A stretch of DNA of 64,000 nucleotides from Enoplosus armatus (Eukaryota; Chordata; Actinopteri; Centrarchiformes; Enoplosidae), in contig NC_092190.1 of assembly GCF_043641665.1 (NCBI RefSeq), positions 20,759,548 to 20,823,547 of the forward strand, written 5' to 3'. Below, in pieces: positions 13,827 to 28,607 of this stretch. The notes beneath the pieces are model-generated. The model searched no databases. It saw only the letters and a program-made list of their open reading frames with translations, and had not been told where the DNA came from. The translations under genes were made by a program, and so were the position numbers. Position 1 is the stretch's first letter; each line of letters starts with the position of its first letter.

Positions 13827-15440
13827 CCTATCTAGCCAATATGTTCCACCCTAATAGGCAGGTGAAAGCCGAAGGGCAGATAGGCTTCCAGTCTGAACCT
13901 CACTGAAGTTGACATTCTGCACCAATATCTTCAACATTAAAGGACAGCTGCACTGCTTTTATTGCAGAGGTTAGGTGAATTTTGAGTTCAAACAGAAAGG
14001 TTTGACTTGTGTCAACAATTTCTGCAATATCAAGTATTCAGATTTAGATCATAACATAACACTGCCAAGTTACCCAGCTACACGCACACAGCACGTCGCC
14101 GTGAACGTGTTCAGCTAAGTTCATTTGCTGTATATGTTTCTTTAGTTACTGGACAAAACAATGGAATAATCATGATGATCATCTGTCCATCAACTGACTG
14201 GAAGAAACAGCTGTAAAACAATTAAGAAATGCCTCAGATTGTCACAAACACTCTTTTTTCTATTATCACAATTTGAGCCAGTAGGTTCGATAAAAACTAA
14301 AATGTTTTGCAGATTCATATCAATGTTTTATTTTATTGTTGTCGCTGACGTATGCGGGGAGTCAAAACTTTTTCAGTGTATATATCGTTAGAATCAACAT
14401 TAGCCTATCTTACATTTACGCTGCATTAGACTGTGTTTCTGCATGTTATTCCACTGTTGGCTGCCAGTGGTCCTTGTCTCAGTAGGTCTACTGGTTCTGT
14501 TGGCTTAAAGAGAGTCCAAAAGAAGCTACCAAGAAGAGAGTAATTGACCACTGTCTCTGTAACTGAACACCTTTTAAATCATTATATACATACACACACC
14601 TCTACCACCGCTCAACCAAAAAACTGTGCTAAAAGTTTATGTAGCCAGTAAGTTGTGAATACTGAACATATATACGGGGTTTCCAGGACTACAGAACTTC
14701 AGCAGCAAACATTAGATAAATTACTGAAATAAGAAAATAATGTTCCTGGTTTATGATTTATAAAAATTGTCTTTTAAGTTTAATGTTGTAACATTTGCTT
14801 CACTGGCTAACATAGGTGCTAATAAAAGCTAGTTGGTGTAGCAGTGGTTGGCAGAGTTTTTTTTTGCCCTAAATAAAAATATGTTATGTAAAACATTGAC
14901 ACTTTAAATCCAGCAGCGTTGTGCATGGTACACATTACCACGTCATTCCTTCGCTTTTCATCATACGTAAGTCACTTTAGATAACATCTACCAAACGGCA
15001 GCATTACACACCTGATTTCAAACTTGCTTGGAGAAGGTTTTGGACCTTGGTCTGGGAAACATGTTGTGCACACACACAGCCTCATGGAAAAGGAAGAGCA
15101 CATGAGGTTTATTGTAATGTACGTCAAGATAGTCCCTACGTTAAAACATATCTATCTCACGGCCTCTCAGAGCATACGTTCAGGCAGAGCACATGAGAGG
15201 CCGATAAGCCTTTCTTTAGGCACGAGGGATAACGCCGTAATATAGGCTGAGAGGGATAGGATCTGCAGAAGAGATAGAAGCAAAGTCGTTAGATTCCTTC
15301 ATCCACTCACGTTCACTCTCTCACTCGCTCCCTCCTTTTTCCATCTCTCACCTCTGCTGCTTTTGCTTTTCCTGCGTCTCTCCAAGGGAATGTATCCAAT
15401 CATACAACTCTGAAATTATTATTAAAATTTCCATTGCCTC

Positions 15441-15464
15441 TGTGTGTGTGTGTGTGTGTGTGTG
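15441..15464 (+). repeat. (TG)n microsatellite, followed by (GGT)n
   Basis: Twelve TG units; a (GGT)n run lies shortly after, at 15496-15514. Confidence 0.93.
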
Positions 15465-15893
15465 CACAGCAGGGGCTCTGAATGAGATGAGTTGGGGTGG
15501 TGGTGGTGGTGGTGAGGACAGTATCTGGTGTGAGGAGGGAGCGTAAGCGGCGAGTGGCAGCCGCCGTGTGTCAGAGCTATCAGTGGAGGTGGTGAAAAGT
15601 GGGACGGAGGCTGATGAAAATAGCGGGGTCACCTTTGGGCCAGCCCTCGCTCTCGCTGGCATCAGGGATTTTATTGTCATTTTTTTTTTTTGTCATCCTG
15701 AAAATAATGGAACAGGGCTGAGACGGAGAGAGTGGCGCGGGAGGGGGGAAGGAAGATTGTGCCAAAATCGGGGCCAATGGAAAGGGAGGGACACTGGGGT
15801 AGAGAGATGGGAGGATTGGACTTCTTTCTGTAATGGCAGGATTTGACTGGGATTAAGAGAGGGAACAGGGGAATCAGGTGGGCACTTTTGGAA

Positions 15894-15896
<3 letters not shown>

Positions 15897-15941
<45 letters not shown>
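15897..15941 (+). repeat. (GT)n microsatellite
   Basis: About 22 uninterrupted GT units. Confidence 0.95.
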
Positions 15942-15946
<5 letters not shown>

Positions 15947-16803
15947 GGGCGTATTCACGGAAGGATTTTAAATGGCTGCTGTGAAGTGTCCCCCTTCCTG
16001 TTTGAGTGTAAACTCACGGTCAGCAGTTGTGAATCTTATCTAACTTGAGAAAAATAGATTGTAAACGTGCACACACAGCAGCAGCTCCTCGTATTGTCAA
16101 AACATACAGTGGGTAATAAAACAAATGACAGATTGTATCTTCATCTTCCGGGGGAAACCTGGCATAATATATGTCAGCCCAGTGATATTCAGTTATATTG
16201 TGCCATAACCATCTGCTGTATAGTCTTACAGTGTAACTGTCATGGCTGTAAAGACTGTACTCAGGGAAACAGATAGGATGTCCCAGATAAATGAAGGCTC
16301 ATAATCCTTCATGCAGCAGCAGTGGAGACATCCACCCGACCTTTTGGCCCTCCCCTGGGGATTTCAGGTCATGCCTTCTTATGTAAGCCTGATAAAAACA
16401 TTTGTAATGGGAGAATAATGCTTGTCTCTGCTCAGTTTCTCTGTATCAGGATTTAAAAATGCTGCTATTTTTACTACTATTATTTTCAACATGCCCTATT
16501 TATTCACAGCATCATAGGTGTTCAGTCACATTGGTGATAGACTTGGTTATTTCCCCGTCTTTTTCTAGATTTTGAATTCCAAGCTCAATTGATGCTCGTT
16601 TTAGAGTTTCTCTTTCTGCAGATCATTTTCCTCAAGTTACAGTTTGGTCAAGTCCCCCACTTCTGTAATCACGCCAGCTGTCTTTTCCTTTTGTCAGCAG
16701 CGAGCTAGAGCGGCTCATTAGAGGCCGTGTGCGGCTGGATGATGCTAGCAAAGCAATTTGAGCTGCGAGCTCGCAGAGAGGTGTTGGCCTCAATTTCAGG
16801 TAT

Positions 16804-16804
<1 letters not shown>

Positions 16805-16839
<35 letters not shown>
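16805..16839 (+). repeat. (GAAA)n microsatellite
   Basis: About eight GAAA units, purine-only on the + strand. Confidence 0.95.
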
Positions 16840-19002
16840 GATGGCGAGGAGTCATATTATGGCTTCTCTTGTGGGTCATTCCAACACGCAGAAGAACATT
16901 TTCTCATTTGCCTGAAGATAATTGCAGCACTTATTATTCTGCTCAGTTAAGCAGCAACCCAGAACAGGTCATTTTATATGGGACTTATAGTCACAGCTAA
17001 GGTGTAGTATCTGGACACCTTATTTGTTATTGACCTAACACTGGGCTCCATTGTTGTTCTTTTCCAGTTAACATTAGAAATCATGAAATGAAATACAAGA
17101 ATAAGGTAACAACAATATAACATTTAGATGATCTAAATGTGCTTTATAAAACAAAATATTTACAATGTGAAAGACTATTTGCTTCAATATACAATATTCT
17201 GTAATATTTCCTCCTTAACTTAAGTAGTTTGAACCACCATTTCTGATTCTTCTGATCGACAGTGCAAATGAGCTCTCCGCTCACTCTCTGGAGGTCTTTC
17301 GGTAGCGTTGTGCTCCATATGTAAACATCTGAAGGCTGTTTATTTGCGGGCTCCAACGCTCTTCCCAGGAGGCGCTAAAGACTTTGTGTTTTGAGAGCAG
17401 AACTCATAGGTTGTGCTTTGGGAATGCCCAGCGAGGCTGGCGGTTTGTTTACATTACAGACATGGATCATATTGAGGGTTGAAATGGTAGATTGGCAGCA
17501 GAGGGACAGGCGGCGTGTTTATTTACTCCCTGAAATTGTGTCTACGGGAGCATTGTGAAAGTGGTCAGATTAAAAGTGCTGCGTGATGAAGTGAAGGCTA
17601 GTGAAGAAAATATTTATTTGTTCAGCAAAGGCCTCTCAATATTACAGTACATTGTGAGAGAAGGACTAGCATTCAAATGGGAAGTCAGTCTGCCTCATCT
17701 CTTTCAGCGTTTTCGGTTTTTATATCATGTTTCCCAAACATTCCTTTCAGCAACCTCTTGGGTGATATTCAGCTTTTAGCGACCAAGTTTGTCGCCACCA
17801 TGATGTAACGTGATTTGCCACCTTCACTGGTCAATATCCAATCACATCCTCTGGGCTTTTTTTGTCTTTGAGGTAGCTTAGGCATCGGCTACAGGCAGGA
17901 AAAGCAAGGAAAGACCTGGTGAGTAGGTGAGGATGGGCTGCGAATGGGCCCAAATGTGCAAAAAATTGTTATTAATATCCAACATACAGTTTAAAAGAAA
18001 GATTATAAAAAAAATACAGTACCTTAGATAGACATCGCTCTACCCTAACTGACACTGGACTTAACAGTGAAGTAGGAGACGTGAAATGTCTGAAGTGAAC
18101 AAATCTGCTTATTTATAGATTCAGTGAGGAAGAAGGAGTAAATGTCATTTTGAGAATTTTTAACAAAGTAACTGAACCACCCTATTAGATGCAAATTAGT
18201 ATTAGTATTTTAAAACCTGTCTGAAAGGGATCTTTTGTGTTAATGATTACGTTCTCTGTTGGGCTCATTCATCTTTCTTCCTCTGGCTTTGGCTTGCTTT
18301 TCTACCATGTACCATCAGAGTGTCACGCATTAGGAGAAAGGAACAGCAAAGACGTGTTGAATAGCTGTCAATCACATTTCTACTGATGGTGCTGATTATT
18401 AGGTCACCAAGACAATTATTAAACTTTGCAAATCTTTCGAAGAGCTGCAATCGGCAAAAAAAAGAATTCACTTTGGTGTCTGAGCATCTTTGCTCTGTTG
18501 GAATATTGCCCTGCCACATTTCTCCTTCCAATGCTTTTCACTGCCACGGAAAACTCAGTCAATCCAAGAACAGACGTGTCAGAATTCATTGGCAGAACGT
18601 TGTTCTCATATTTTTGCGCTGCAATCGATAATTAAACTTGTACAGTATCACACTTTTTGAAGCAAATCAAAGTGCTATTTAGACATCTTGTAGCTAAATC
18701 GATATTTTAAATAAGTTACATAAATGAAACATTAAATAAAGGCAAATATTGAGTAGAAGGAAAGATTTCACTCTTAAGTACATCAAGGCAACAGCCCCCC
18801 CAGAGAACCTTGTGTAGTACATGCAGCGTTTGTACCTTTGTTGCACAGCGTCCTCTTTATTGGATTGTTTCTGTCGTTCTCAACAATAACTGCATTAAAC
18901 GAGGCTTCCTGTGGGAAGGAAAAGTAGAAATGCCTTGAAAGTGTTTATGTAGTCTGCTGCTGCCACATCCCTTTTTGCTTGTGGTGACGATGAGCACTTC
19001 TG

Positions 19003-19085
19003 ACTAACACAACTAGCTGGTGAACATAGTGGAGCATTTAGCTGCTGAAGAGCCACATATTTATCATGGGAGATGGTGGAGACAA
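19003..19085 (+). repeat. Dispersed repeat family A, short copy
   Basis: CTAGCTGGTGAACATAGTGG and AGCATTTAGCTGCTGAAGAG repeat the core of the 7.9-kb copy with a few differences. Confidence 0.75.
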
Positions 19086-20814
19086 GTCCTTCAAATGAAA
19101 ACGACAACATACCTCGTTTGTAACTGCCCTTTAAAGCGACCTGACTAACTGTTACAAATTAGAATAAAAGAATCCTGTTTTACGATGTGACAGTGCTGTA
19201 GTTATAGTTAAGGTACAAAAACGACTTGGTTAGCTACAGGGAAAGATCATGATGTGGGTTAAAATGACTACTTTGTAAAGGTTAGAGGAGCTTCATTGTC
19301 ATGGTTACAATAATAAAAATGTGGTTAAGGTCAGGGATCATGGTCATGCTTAAAAACAACACCTTTGACTGTCAGTTGGAAACAGTTTTTGTCTCTTGAG
19401 TGAAAACGTATGCCGTTTTTGGGCGCTCTCCGGAGGACAGTCTCAAACCAAACCAGAGCTAAATGGAGTGTGAATATTGAACTCACATTGTGAGGGGGAC
19501 AGAAACCCCAAATGAATGCTAATGCCGCTCTGTGTCTGCTATATATGTAAATAAGCCACAGTTTGCCAACAGGTTAATGCAATGTTGTACTGATGCACAA
19601 GCTGCTGCACTGATAAATTGCATTTTCTTCGTTATGATTTTGTTTCAGTGCAGATATTTGTGTTGTCAGATATCTCGGCCAGTGACCACCAGCTCTTGCC
19701 TCTTCCGTCCTTCTCCCCCGACTCATATATCCTCCACACCCTGACACGGCTTTACTCTTCCTCCCTTTTCTCCAGCTCCTTTCCTTTCGCCTGGTCTGAT
19801 CCCCAAACCTCTATCCCCTGTAGCTCTCTCTTTAGCCGCGGCCAATCCTCTCTGGCGGTCTTGTGCACACAGGATTAGCCATTAGTCTCATAGTTTTCTC
19901 TCCCTCTTCCTCTCGAGACCAAACCCTGCCACCACTGACCCACCGTCCGGCTGTCCAAGGCTCCTCTCCAACTCTCGGCAGTGCGAGATTGGCCCCCGCA
20001 GGCTGGTGGTGAGATTAGACGTGGCACGGTGGGGATCCGCGGGCAGCCAGCTGACACCGGTGGAGTTGGTACAGAGTAGTTGCAGGCTGGAAGCTGACAT
20101 TTCCCGAGATTTTCTGTCGCTGATATATAATGCAGCAAGCAGGTGATGAGGACAGAAGGGGCATTAGTGTGCCAAGATCAGCAAAGTGTGTGTTTGCCGA
20201 AAGACAGAGTCACTAGATGGGAAAGTCAGGGGAGTGTCTGCTCAGAGAAGGTGTCCATGCAGGTACATACAATGTTCTGTCTACAGTATACATCAAGTCT
20301 ACGTTTTTGTTGAGCTTGATTCCCTTAAACTTAAAGGATGGATAATGAAGTTTGTCTTAATACGATACTTAAATGCCAATTGTACGTTGAAAGAGTTATT
20401 GGTTACTGTGTCCTCATGGAAATCTGTAAGATGGGGAAGAAAATCCACAGTCCAGGTTCAGTGTTATATTCAGCGTGGAACACAAAGGGTCTCATTCAAG
20501 AGCATATTCATATTCTTATCCTTTTTGCTCTTGAGTGTCCCAAGTCAGATTCACCAGACTCTGTTACCTGGACAAAAGCTGTAAATCGCTCGTTTCAGCC
20601 TGACGAATGCGACCAATAAATAAATAACATAACACAAAAGAATAATAATAATGAATAACTAATAAATAAAAATTAAAAGATGTAGCAAAGTATATAATCA
20701 CTCCAACAGTCCTGCAGAGAGACAACAGAGGGGGGGGGAGTGTCCTGAGTGTCCCAAACACTGGGAAAAGTAGGTCTGTGAGTGTTGTATTGTGTTATAG
20801 ATTGGGGTCACCAC

Positions 20815-20905
20815 TATGGTTGAACAGTCCGATGGCAGGAGGTTCAGATAAGCACCTGAAGCGTCCATTTTGCACCTGGGTGGGATGATCCGGTAGCTGA
20901 GAGAA
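20815..20905 (+). repeat. LINE 3'-region fragment
   Basis: GAACAGTCCGATGGCAGGAG, then AGCGTCCATTTTGCACCTGG and GGGATGATCCGGTAGCTG, resemble a widespread teleost LINE 3' region (CTGATGGCAG...CTTGCACCTGGGTGG...). Recognised from memory; no open frame remains. Confidence 0.5.
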
Positions 20906-22239
20906 AATTACAATTTTGGTTTCTTGGAGAGATATACACAGCAAATACTTTGTGCAATACAAGTGATTGAAGCGCTTCTAAATGGCTCACAGCAATAAGT
21001 AGCAAGATGGAAATGGAGCTTTTGAAACAACTGTCAGGTACTGACAGTCCATGTGAGCAGGAAAGCTTTTTAATAGTAGCTTCCTACGGGAGAGCTGCTA
21101 CCTCTCTGGCTAGTTGTTCGTGATGTCTGCTTCAGTATGAAAGCAGTGTTTTAACACATCAAAAAATACAAGCCTCAAGATAAGATTCAAGCCTGGACTG
21201 ATGCCAGTTCAAAGTCAAAGCTAACTTTTTTGTCAATGAGCTGATGTTGAAGAAGTTAGATTTTTTCACAATCAGCCAGGGTCAGTAAAGGCTTCGAAAT
21301 ACCCACTATCACTGCCAAAGTGCCTTGCATTAAACAGTAATATGCTTCAGGGCCACTGGCGCGAAATATTTATGTGTAGGAGGCAAAATTGTATATTATC
21401 AACTGATTTGCAAAGTGGTTGATTAAATAAGCTACATTTATTTCTTTGCTGCTTTGTTTTTTCATCATAGGTCACAAATAAATGTACAGTACATGAATAT
21501 ATGCCTTGAGCGTTTGTCTCCGTGCATGCAGAAACAGGCTTTTACAGACAAGGGCACGCACGTATTTGTGTTGCTTTACCTGTGAAGACTTTCACTTGAC
21601 CACCTTCACAAATGTTTTAATCAACCTAAGTCTAATGCTAACATCCTGCTAACTATAACAGTAAAGCTCAGTCTAATCCCTGCCATATCATACACCTAAA
21701 TATAATGATTATATGCTAAACCGTCCACATTTTCAATCCTTGTGAGGACTTTTTGTTCCTCATAGCTATAAATTCACATAAAAAAGACTGAAATAAAAGC
21801 ACGCACAAAAGCACTTTGTCTGGCTCTCTCTGTCTTTCTGTATCATTTCTCTCTTTTTCTCTGTTATTTTGTCATCTTTTTTATCCTTCCTGAGGGATAT
21901 ACACAGACTGACAGATGATATAAAGGGCCATTTTGTTGCTTTTTAACATTGATCAGGTAATACTTTTGGGAAAGTTATGTAAAAAAAAAAAAGAAAGAAA
22001 AGCTCCACTGAAAATGTCTGATACTAGCTACTACAAGCAGCCACGCTTGCCATGTTTAGCAGTAATAACCACCAGCAAATGACACAGTATATAATTACAC
22101 TGCTGGTCAAACGTAGCATTAGCTTACAGAAACAGTCATTAGTGAGCTGCTGTCTTGCCTGTCTGCCATGTGGGCTTGCCACCTGCAAGGAGAGGAATCA
22201 GGGAACAGAGAACAGCAGGATTACGTAACAAGTGGCAAA

Positions 22240-22446
22240 ATTTGGATGGCCTTAGCTTCCAGTTGGGACTTTCGGTTTAACTTTGAGCCACAAACTTAGT
22301 CAGCAGCACCAGGCTAGTACCCCCCCAGTTCTTTTTTTATGCTAAGCTAGCTAATCGTCTCCTAGCTCTAATTCCAGATAATGGACAGCACAAGGAACTC
22401 TCAACAAAAAAGCAAATAAATATCCCAAAATGTCAAACTATTGCTT
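22240..22446 (+). repeat. Long-inverted-repeat element family B, partial copy
   Basis: AAAAAAGCAAATAAATATCC and CAAAATGTCAAACTATTGCT match the right end of the 54.7-kb copy. TATGCTAAGCTAGCTAATCG is the internal part. Confidence 0.65.
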
Positions 22447-23599
22447 TGAGTCTCCATATGGGACATATTGGAGCTGTAATTTGACATCTAATTAGCCATA
22501 CTCAAAACACCTAGAATAACTTGGTAGTAACATTTTTGCTTGGGTCTATAATTTGGGTAATTTTAAACATACAATGTACTCAGTATAATGAAGTGTGTCT
22601 CAGGACATATCCACTGAAGCTCCACACTGCAGCATAGGTCAGGGTGGGCTATTTGTGGCCCCTAGTAGCCACATGGGACTGGATATTCTTTGTATGAAGG
22701 ACCACTCTACAACTAAGAGTGCATCACAATTTTCCACATGGGTGAATAGAAAAAGCTAGACAGAGAAACAGAGGATGTGTGTTACTCCCTGACAGCTCAT
22801 TCCTGTATATTCTCCACATTGTGCCGGGGTTTGGAGAATAAATACACCAAGGTTAGAGAGGCCTAGCTGCTACTGCGAACTGCGAGGGAATTTAATTGAA
22901 TTTCCAACGAGCATGCTGATCTGACATATGGATATGAAATTCAAAATCCTTGTGAGCATGAGGACAAATAGTGGAGTAATAGTTGGAAGGAGAGATGGAC
23001 AAAAAGAAAATCATTGGCCAAATAATGCCCATCCGTTCCATTTTGATGCCTTGGTGGTGCCCCATTCATATAAAATTAAACAGACTTGAAATTAAGCCGA
23101 AACAAAGGCATGACTGATTTAGTGCAGGTGATGAAAAAAAAAATCACTTTCCAGCTTAATAGACAGTGAGTGCTGTGGGCCAGAGCTGTGGCTTTGTCAT
23201 AATGCATTAGTAAAATCAAACTTAAAATAGATGGGTGTCCTCTGTAGGGAGGAATGGCCTGCTTTCTCCCTGTGTTATTTGAAGTCCAATGTGACTTGCT
23301 TTAGGCTAGTTCAGCGTATTTCCGGATTATAACAGGAATCTTGTCTGGGACACAACACAGGAAGGGACTGTTCAAAAAAAGGGGCCATGGCAAATATAGA
23401 GGAAGAAAAGCACAAAAGCTGATTCCACACCCTGTTGTTGGCGAAGTAGTGCACTGTGAAATGATTTTAGCATAATACTGAGCTGTATTGAGCTTGTATT
23501 TTTTATGGTATAAATCAACGTAAACTCAAGTATTTATAGTGGTTTTTATTTCTCTTGTAAAGGCACATGACTGACTGAGGGACTATATGAAGACATAAC

Positions 23600-23760
23600 C
23601 AAGGGGAAGCAGGGGGAAACTATTAGCCTGGCTCTGTCCAAAGTTCAAAACTACACCTACCAGCACCTCTCAATCACTAATAAACACATACCTCATTTAT
23701 TTAATCTGTACCCAAACAGTAAAAATGAAAAGTTGTAGGTTTATGGGGAATGTATGATTC
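23600..23760 (+). repeat. Long-inverted-repeat element family B, internal fragment
   Basis: TAGCCTGGCTCTGTCCAAAG, ACCTACCAGCACCTCT and TTTATTTAATCTGTACCCAA correspond to the middle of the 54.7-kb copy. The ends are missing. Confidence 0.7.
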
Positions 23761-24847
23761 TTTCTTGGCAACAAGTGTTAAAGAGCCAGACTCTTTAATT
23801 AGGAATACAGAAAATAGGAAGGTGTAGACAAGCCAGTGCGGTTTTTCCAGCAACCTGAATGCACTTTTCCAGAGCTCTGGTTGACTGCAGATAGGTGACA
23901 GGATTGAAAGACAGTCACTGAGCCATTCAGGCGAGAGGAGAACAGAATGCCGAGTCTAATCCTCTCAAAGCTGGGAAAGAGGAAGTTTTAAAGCCATAAT
24001 TCCCTCCTTTTAATCCATTCAGAAAGGCTCTGACCCAGTTGGGGACCTTGTTCATGGATTCATTAACCGCTGCTCGGTCACCAATGGTAGCTGTACCTGG
24101 CTGCAGCTGCTCCCAGGTACTGCAGGATTTGTAGTGAGTCAGAGGTCATTGTGTTTGTGTTGTGCTTAAGGTCTGAATATGAATTGAGCAAGCTGTGTTA
24201 AGAGTTTTGTTTTTGTTGGCTTGTTCGGGGGGCAGGGAGGATTTTAGACAAACATTCATGGATGCAACTGAACTTGCCCTGGTAGCCATCTATCTTGATT
24301 CACATCCCCCAGGTCCATCCCACAGAGCAATGCAAGTATACGTTATCGTCTGCTCTTTCTCCTTGCTCTTGCCTAAAAGCACAAATAAAAAGGGCTGCTT
24401 ACCTGCCTGAACAGCTGGCATCTTTGAAATTAAGTGGCTGCATTTTCAAAAGGCAAAACTTGTCCAAAGTTAGTTAGGCTGCTGTGTGCAAAATGCATTA
24501 GCTACAGTTTGTCAGCCACTCAGCCAAATTCATTTTAGTATGTTGTATGATGTCTCTGAAGGTCCGACTGAGTTTATTTCAGAAGACCAGTCTCTTATTT
24601 GGATGGTAAAAGCTTGAGAAGGAATGTGTTTGAGTGACAACTGATACAACCACAACAACAACAACAGATAATGCAACCAATGATTGCCAAAATGTCAAGT
24701 GTAAGGACCAGTTTCTACTACTAGCTACTACCTAGCATGCTGACCGGAGGTTATCTGCTGAAATGTTTTGGGATGTCAGATCCGAAGTACAGAAGGGTTT
24801 TCTGGCACAGCAGCAGGTCAAGGGTACTAAGCAAGTACACAAGCATC

Positions 24848-24873
24848 GGAATCAGAAAAAAACTTTATTGTTC
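24848..24873 (-). repeat. Short LINE-tail-like fragment (minus strand)
   Basis: GGAATCAGAAAAAAACTTTA resembles the reverse complement of the tail at 34074-34112. Very short, so weak. Confidence 0.4.
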
Positions 24874-27800
24874 ATGGCAAAGCGATGGACATTTTTCTTT
24901 GACGTGGCTCTGCCATTGCACCGCAAACTACCGGTGAAAGGAATGAAGAGAATCGACAATATGTTGTGACAGTAAAGCTGCAAGGTCACATGCGAATCAT
25001 CTCTTCAGCATTCACCAGCATGCCTAAATTACAAATGGGCGCTGTCATTTTTGATTGGGTCTTGCTAAAACATGAGAGCGAGCTAGTAATAAATCCAGCT
25101 CGGTGAGGACATTATCTGAGTTATGGTGTGCGCTCAGGCCAAACTTGGGCGCTCGGGCAAAACGCGCTCACTGCAGCTCAACAGCATCCCTCCTTGTGTT
25201 ATTTCGTGGTGCAGTTATAAACAAGGATATTTACAGTTAATCTCAATCATCCTGAATGAGAGGTCAATCCCACCCACCTCTTGAACTGGCTGGAAAGCCT
25301 GGCTATGTCGCTTGTCAAAGTTAAATTAGATTGAATTCTGCACAAGGCGAATGCTCCCTCATTTGAATTAGTGGAAAGCAAATATTGGTCTGATCCAAGC
25401 ACCTTCAGTCAAGGTAACGAACTCCAACAGTCAAAATCTGAAGCCTTTTTGTCAGTGGAAGGAAATAAAAAGCACTTTATGTCCTCATTTCCAACCCTCT
25501 AAGATATTGCTTGATGGGTTTTATGTTGTTCACAGGAGCAATACTACATGGAGTGTGTTTTGTGCTTCCCTGCCAATGCCCACAAAGCATTTTGATAGTA
25601 TCATTATTTATATCACAGTCATTACTGCCCCGTGCCTGATTCATTTTGTCATTTGCGTCACTGGAACAACCGCCCTTGGCTCACTTTTTGGCGGAGCTTG
25701 GCTTCTCCTCATCGGCCTTATGGCTGACAAATGACTTTGTGAAAAGCGATATGGTCTCCTGCAGGGAAGAAAAAAGAATAGAAATTGAATCCTGGCCTCT
25801 GTCGTCAGTCTCATCTGTCATCTTTTCAATATTGATGTCCATTATGTTTATGGATTATTTGGCTGTCTTCTGTTCTCTGGCCCAGGTCGCCTTGTCGGAT
25901 CGGCCACTTGGGGCAGCGGCCCGTTGATAATGCCATTTTGATTGATGGGCTTCATAGTTTAATTGTCAGCAGGGCCTTCTTTTAAAGGAGCTCCCCTTGC
26001 AACTGAAAGACTACATCTTAGATGAGTCAGATTTCAAACTGCATGTATCGCTTGCAGTGTGATGCCATAGATTCAGTATCATCATCCCGGGCCCATTATC
26101 AGCTGTTTGGCTCATGTTTGTTGCTTCCTGTATCACCTTTCATGGATCACGTGTCTCTTTACAGGAAGAAAACAGGCCTGGATAAGATTTATCACACCTG
26201 CCAATGGGCAACTAATGCTGTCTAATGCAACAGCCATGTACCTTCATGAAGGTTGTAATGTTTAACTTTTGTTAAAACTGTTTTAGAGAGTGTTGATTCA
26301 ATTTAATTGAGGCTGTGTTTTGTGTTGCTGTTTAATTGTATTGTGTTGTACTGAGAGATGTTACTAATATTGTGTCTACCTCATTTGTAGCAATGGCTTA
26401 CAATAGGTACTGCATGCCTATAAAAGGCCATATTATAATATTACAGCACATGGCCATCACTCTGAACCAATCAAATGAGTAAAATGCTCCGGGGGGTTGA
26501 ATAAATGGCTTTAAACATGTTTAGTCTGAACCCAGTCCAAACCTTTTGAAGGGTGGTTCAGTAACAGGGAGCCATGTGGGGTTTACACTGACTCTGTTTC
26601 AGCGACCACACACACACACACAGCCTTATGTAGGGTGCATCAGCCCATGTCTCTTTCCCATTCTTCTCCTCTCCGTCTGTCCCCGGTGTGTTTGCAACCA
26701 AGGTCGTAGTGGTCTTGCTCTGTTTTCCAGGGGTGTGTGGGCTTCATTCATCATCCGTATGATAGCCGCATGCTAGAGTGCGCTAAATCTCCTGTCTGTG
26801 TCTGGGTGTGTGTCTATGCTCAAAGAAATCTCATTCTCTCCGTATGCCCGCTCAAATGAATGATCTCTCTTCCTGTTTTTCTCCATAAAAACCAACACAC
26901 CACGCCTGTGCCTGTGTCCTTTTACACACAGCACAGTATATGCTCATGTAGAAAAATTATGCTAATAATGTAAAATCCAGATTAGATATTGTGAGGAAGA
27001 AACGAAGGCAGACAAAGAACAAGAAAGAACCTAAAAAACAAAATAATGGACCTCACTGTATTGTAATTTTCTTCACTTTAAAACAGGGCTTTATATCAGA
27101 AGGATGAATGTTAGTGTAGCTCTATTGCAGCGTCTTCCCTCTGAATGCATTTTGGATGTAGCTGACGTGCTTTCTCTGTGATTTGTACTTTTCATAAACT
27201 TGTCTCAAGGTTCAGACTGAATGCATGGGCGGTCATAAACGGACGTAAATTTTGTGTGGGCGTGAACAGAATTTAACAGAGTTGAAATGAGACAAACTTA
27301 ATACTCCAATTCATGAATGTATGGCGACAAAAGGAACATGAGAGTAGTCTGAAGGAAGGTAATTGAGGTTCCTGGAAAGTTTTGAGATCAGTGAGCGAGC
27401 CAACAGCTAACATCTGTACTGTGTTTTGGCTGTTTTGGGCGAATAAACTAATTGCAGAAACAGTCGCGCATCGTCACATTTGTCTGGAATGTTCCTTTTG
27501 TTGTAACGTAGTCAAAAAGTCTCTTTGTAGTTTTTGCCAGAAAAACGACTGATCAGCTGGTCAGCCCTTCCAGATGTACTTCACCTAAAATTGCTTCCCA
27601 CGATGATATAAACCAGTGATCTCCAGTCAACTTATTAAGGGAATGAATACTGTGATGAATGATTTTATTCTTTATACTTGTCCTTAATTTATATATGATT
27701 TGCTGTATCATCACAGATATACGTTTTCCAGCTTGCCATGCACAGCGGCTGTTCTGTTCAGTCGACCAGTGCTTGTTGTGCAGCCAGCTGCTGCAGTGAA

Positions 27801-28575
27801 ATGAGCTCAGAGCCTGTCACACTGGTGTCCTCCTTCACAGCAAACCTTTCCCCTTCTCTGTGGGAAAAGGCTGCAGAGTGCACGGCCAGCGTGACCTGTG
27901 GAGTCTCAGGTTTAAATGAAGAAGTCACGGTGTTGAATTTTGTTGTGTGTTTATGTGAATCTGTGTGCCTACATGCATGCAAATAGTATTTACAGCATGG
28001 ACACCAGTAAGGAGATTAAAGACACTCTTTAACCCCCTGGATGAAGCTCCACAGCACCTGTGAGAACCATTTTTGCTCTTCTGTCCTTTCATCTCTTATC
28101 CTGCTTATCTCCCCTTTAACTCATCATTTCTCTCTAATCTCTTCTCCTCTTCCTAGTAACTTAATCTTAACATTTTCTCTTTCTTCTTCTCTGCTACACT
28201 TACACAGAGAAAGCATTGAGTTTATTAACGCAAACTAAAAGAGGTGTGAGGAGGAACAAAGGAAAGAAGGGATTTGGTAGAGATGAAGGTGAGGATAGGG
28301 CAGCAGTCGCCGCTCTGGTCCAGGCGTGGATCAATACTAGGTGATGTAGGAGCTGGTGGGGGGTGATTGCGGGGGCAGTAGAAAGGCTAATCATTTCAGT
28401 CATTACCCAGCCGTGTCTCCTGATTCCCGGGATTAGCAGACGCAGAAACAGGGGAGGTGTTGTGTTAGTGCTACAGGAGACTCTATCAGGGATTTGAGGA
28501 GTGGAAAACACTGCCTGTCCCTAGTCGCCTTTGGTAATTGTGCCTGCAGCACCGTGTATGGGGATCTGGGGAAGA

Positions 28576-28606
<31 letters not shown>

Positions 28607-28607
28607 C
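28576..28607 (+). repeat. Compound (GT)n(GA)n microsatellite
   Basis: About seven GT units run directly into about eight GA units. A (TC)n run lies at 28721-28739. Confidence 0.93.
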
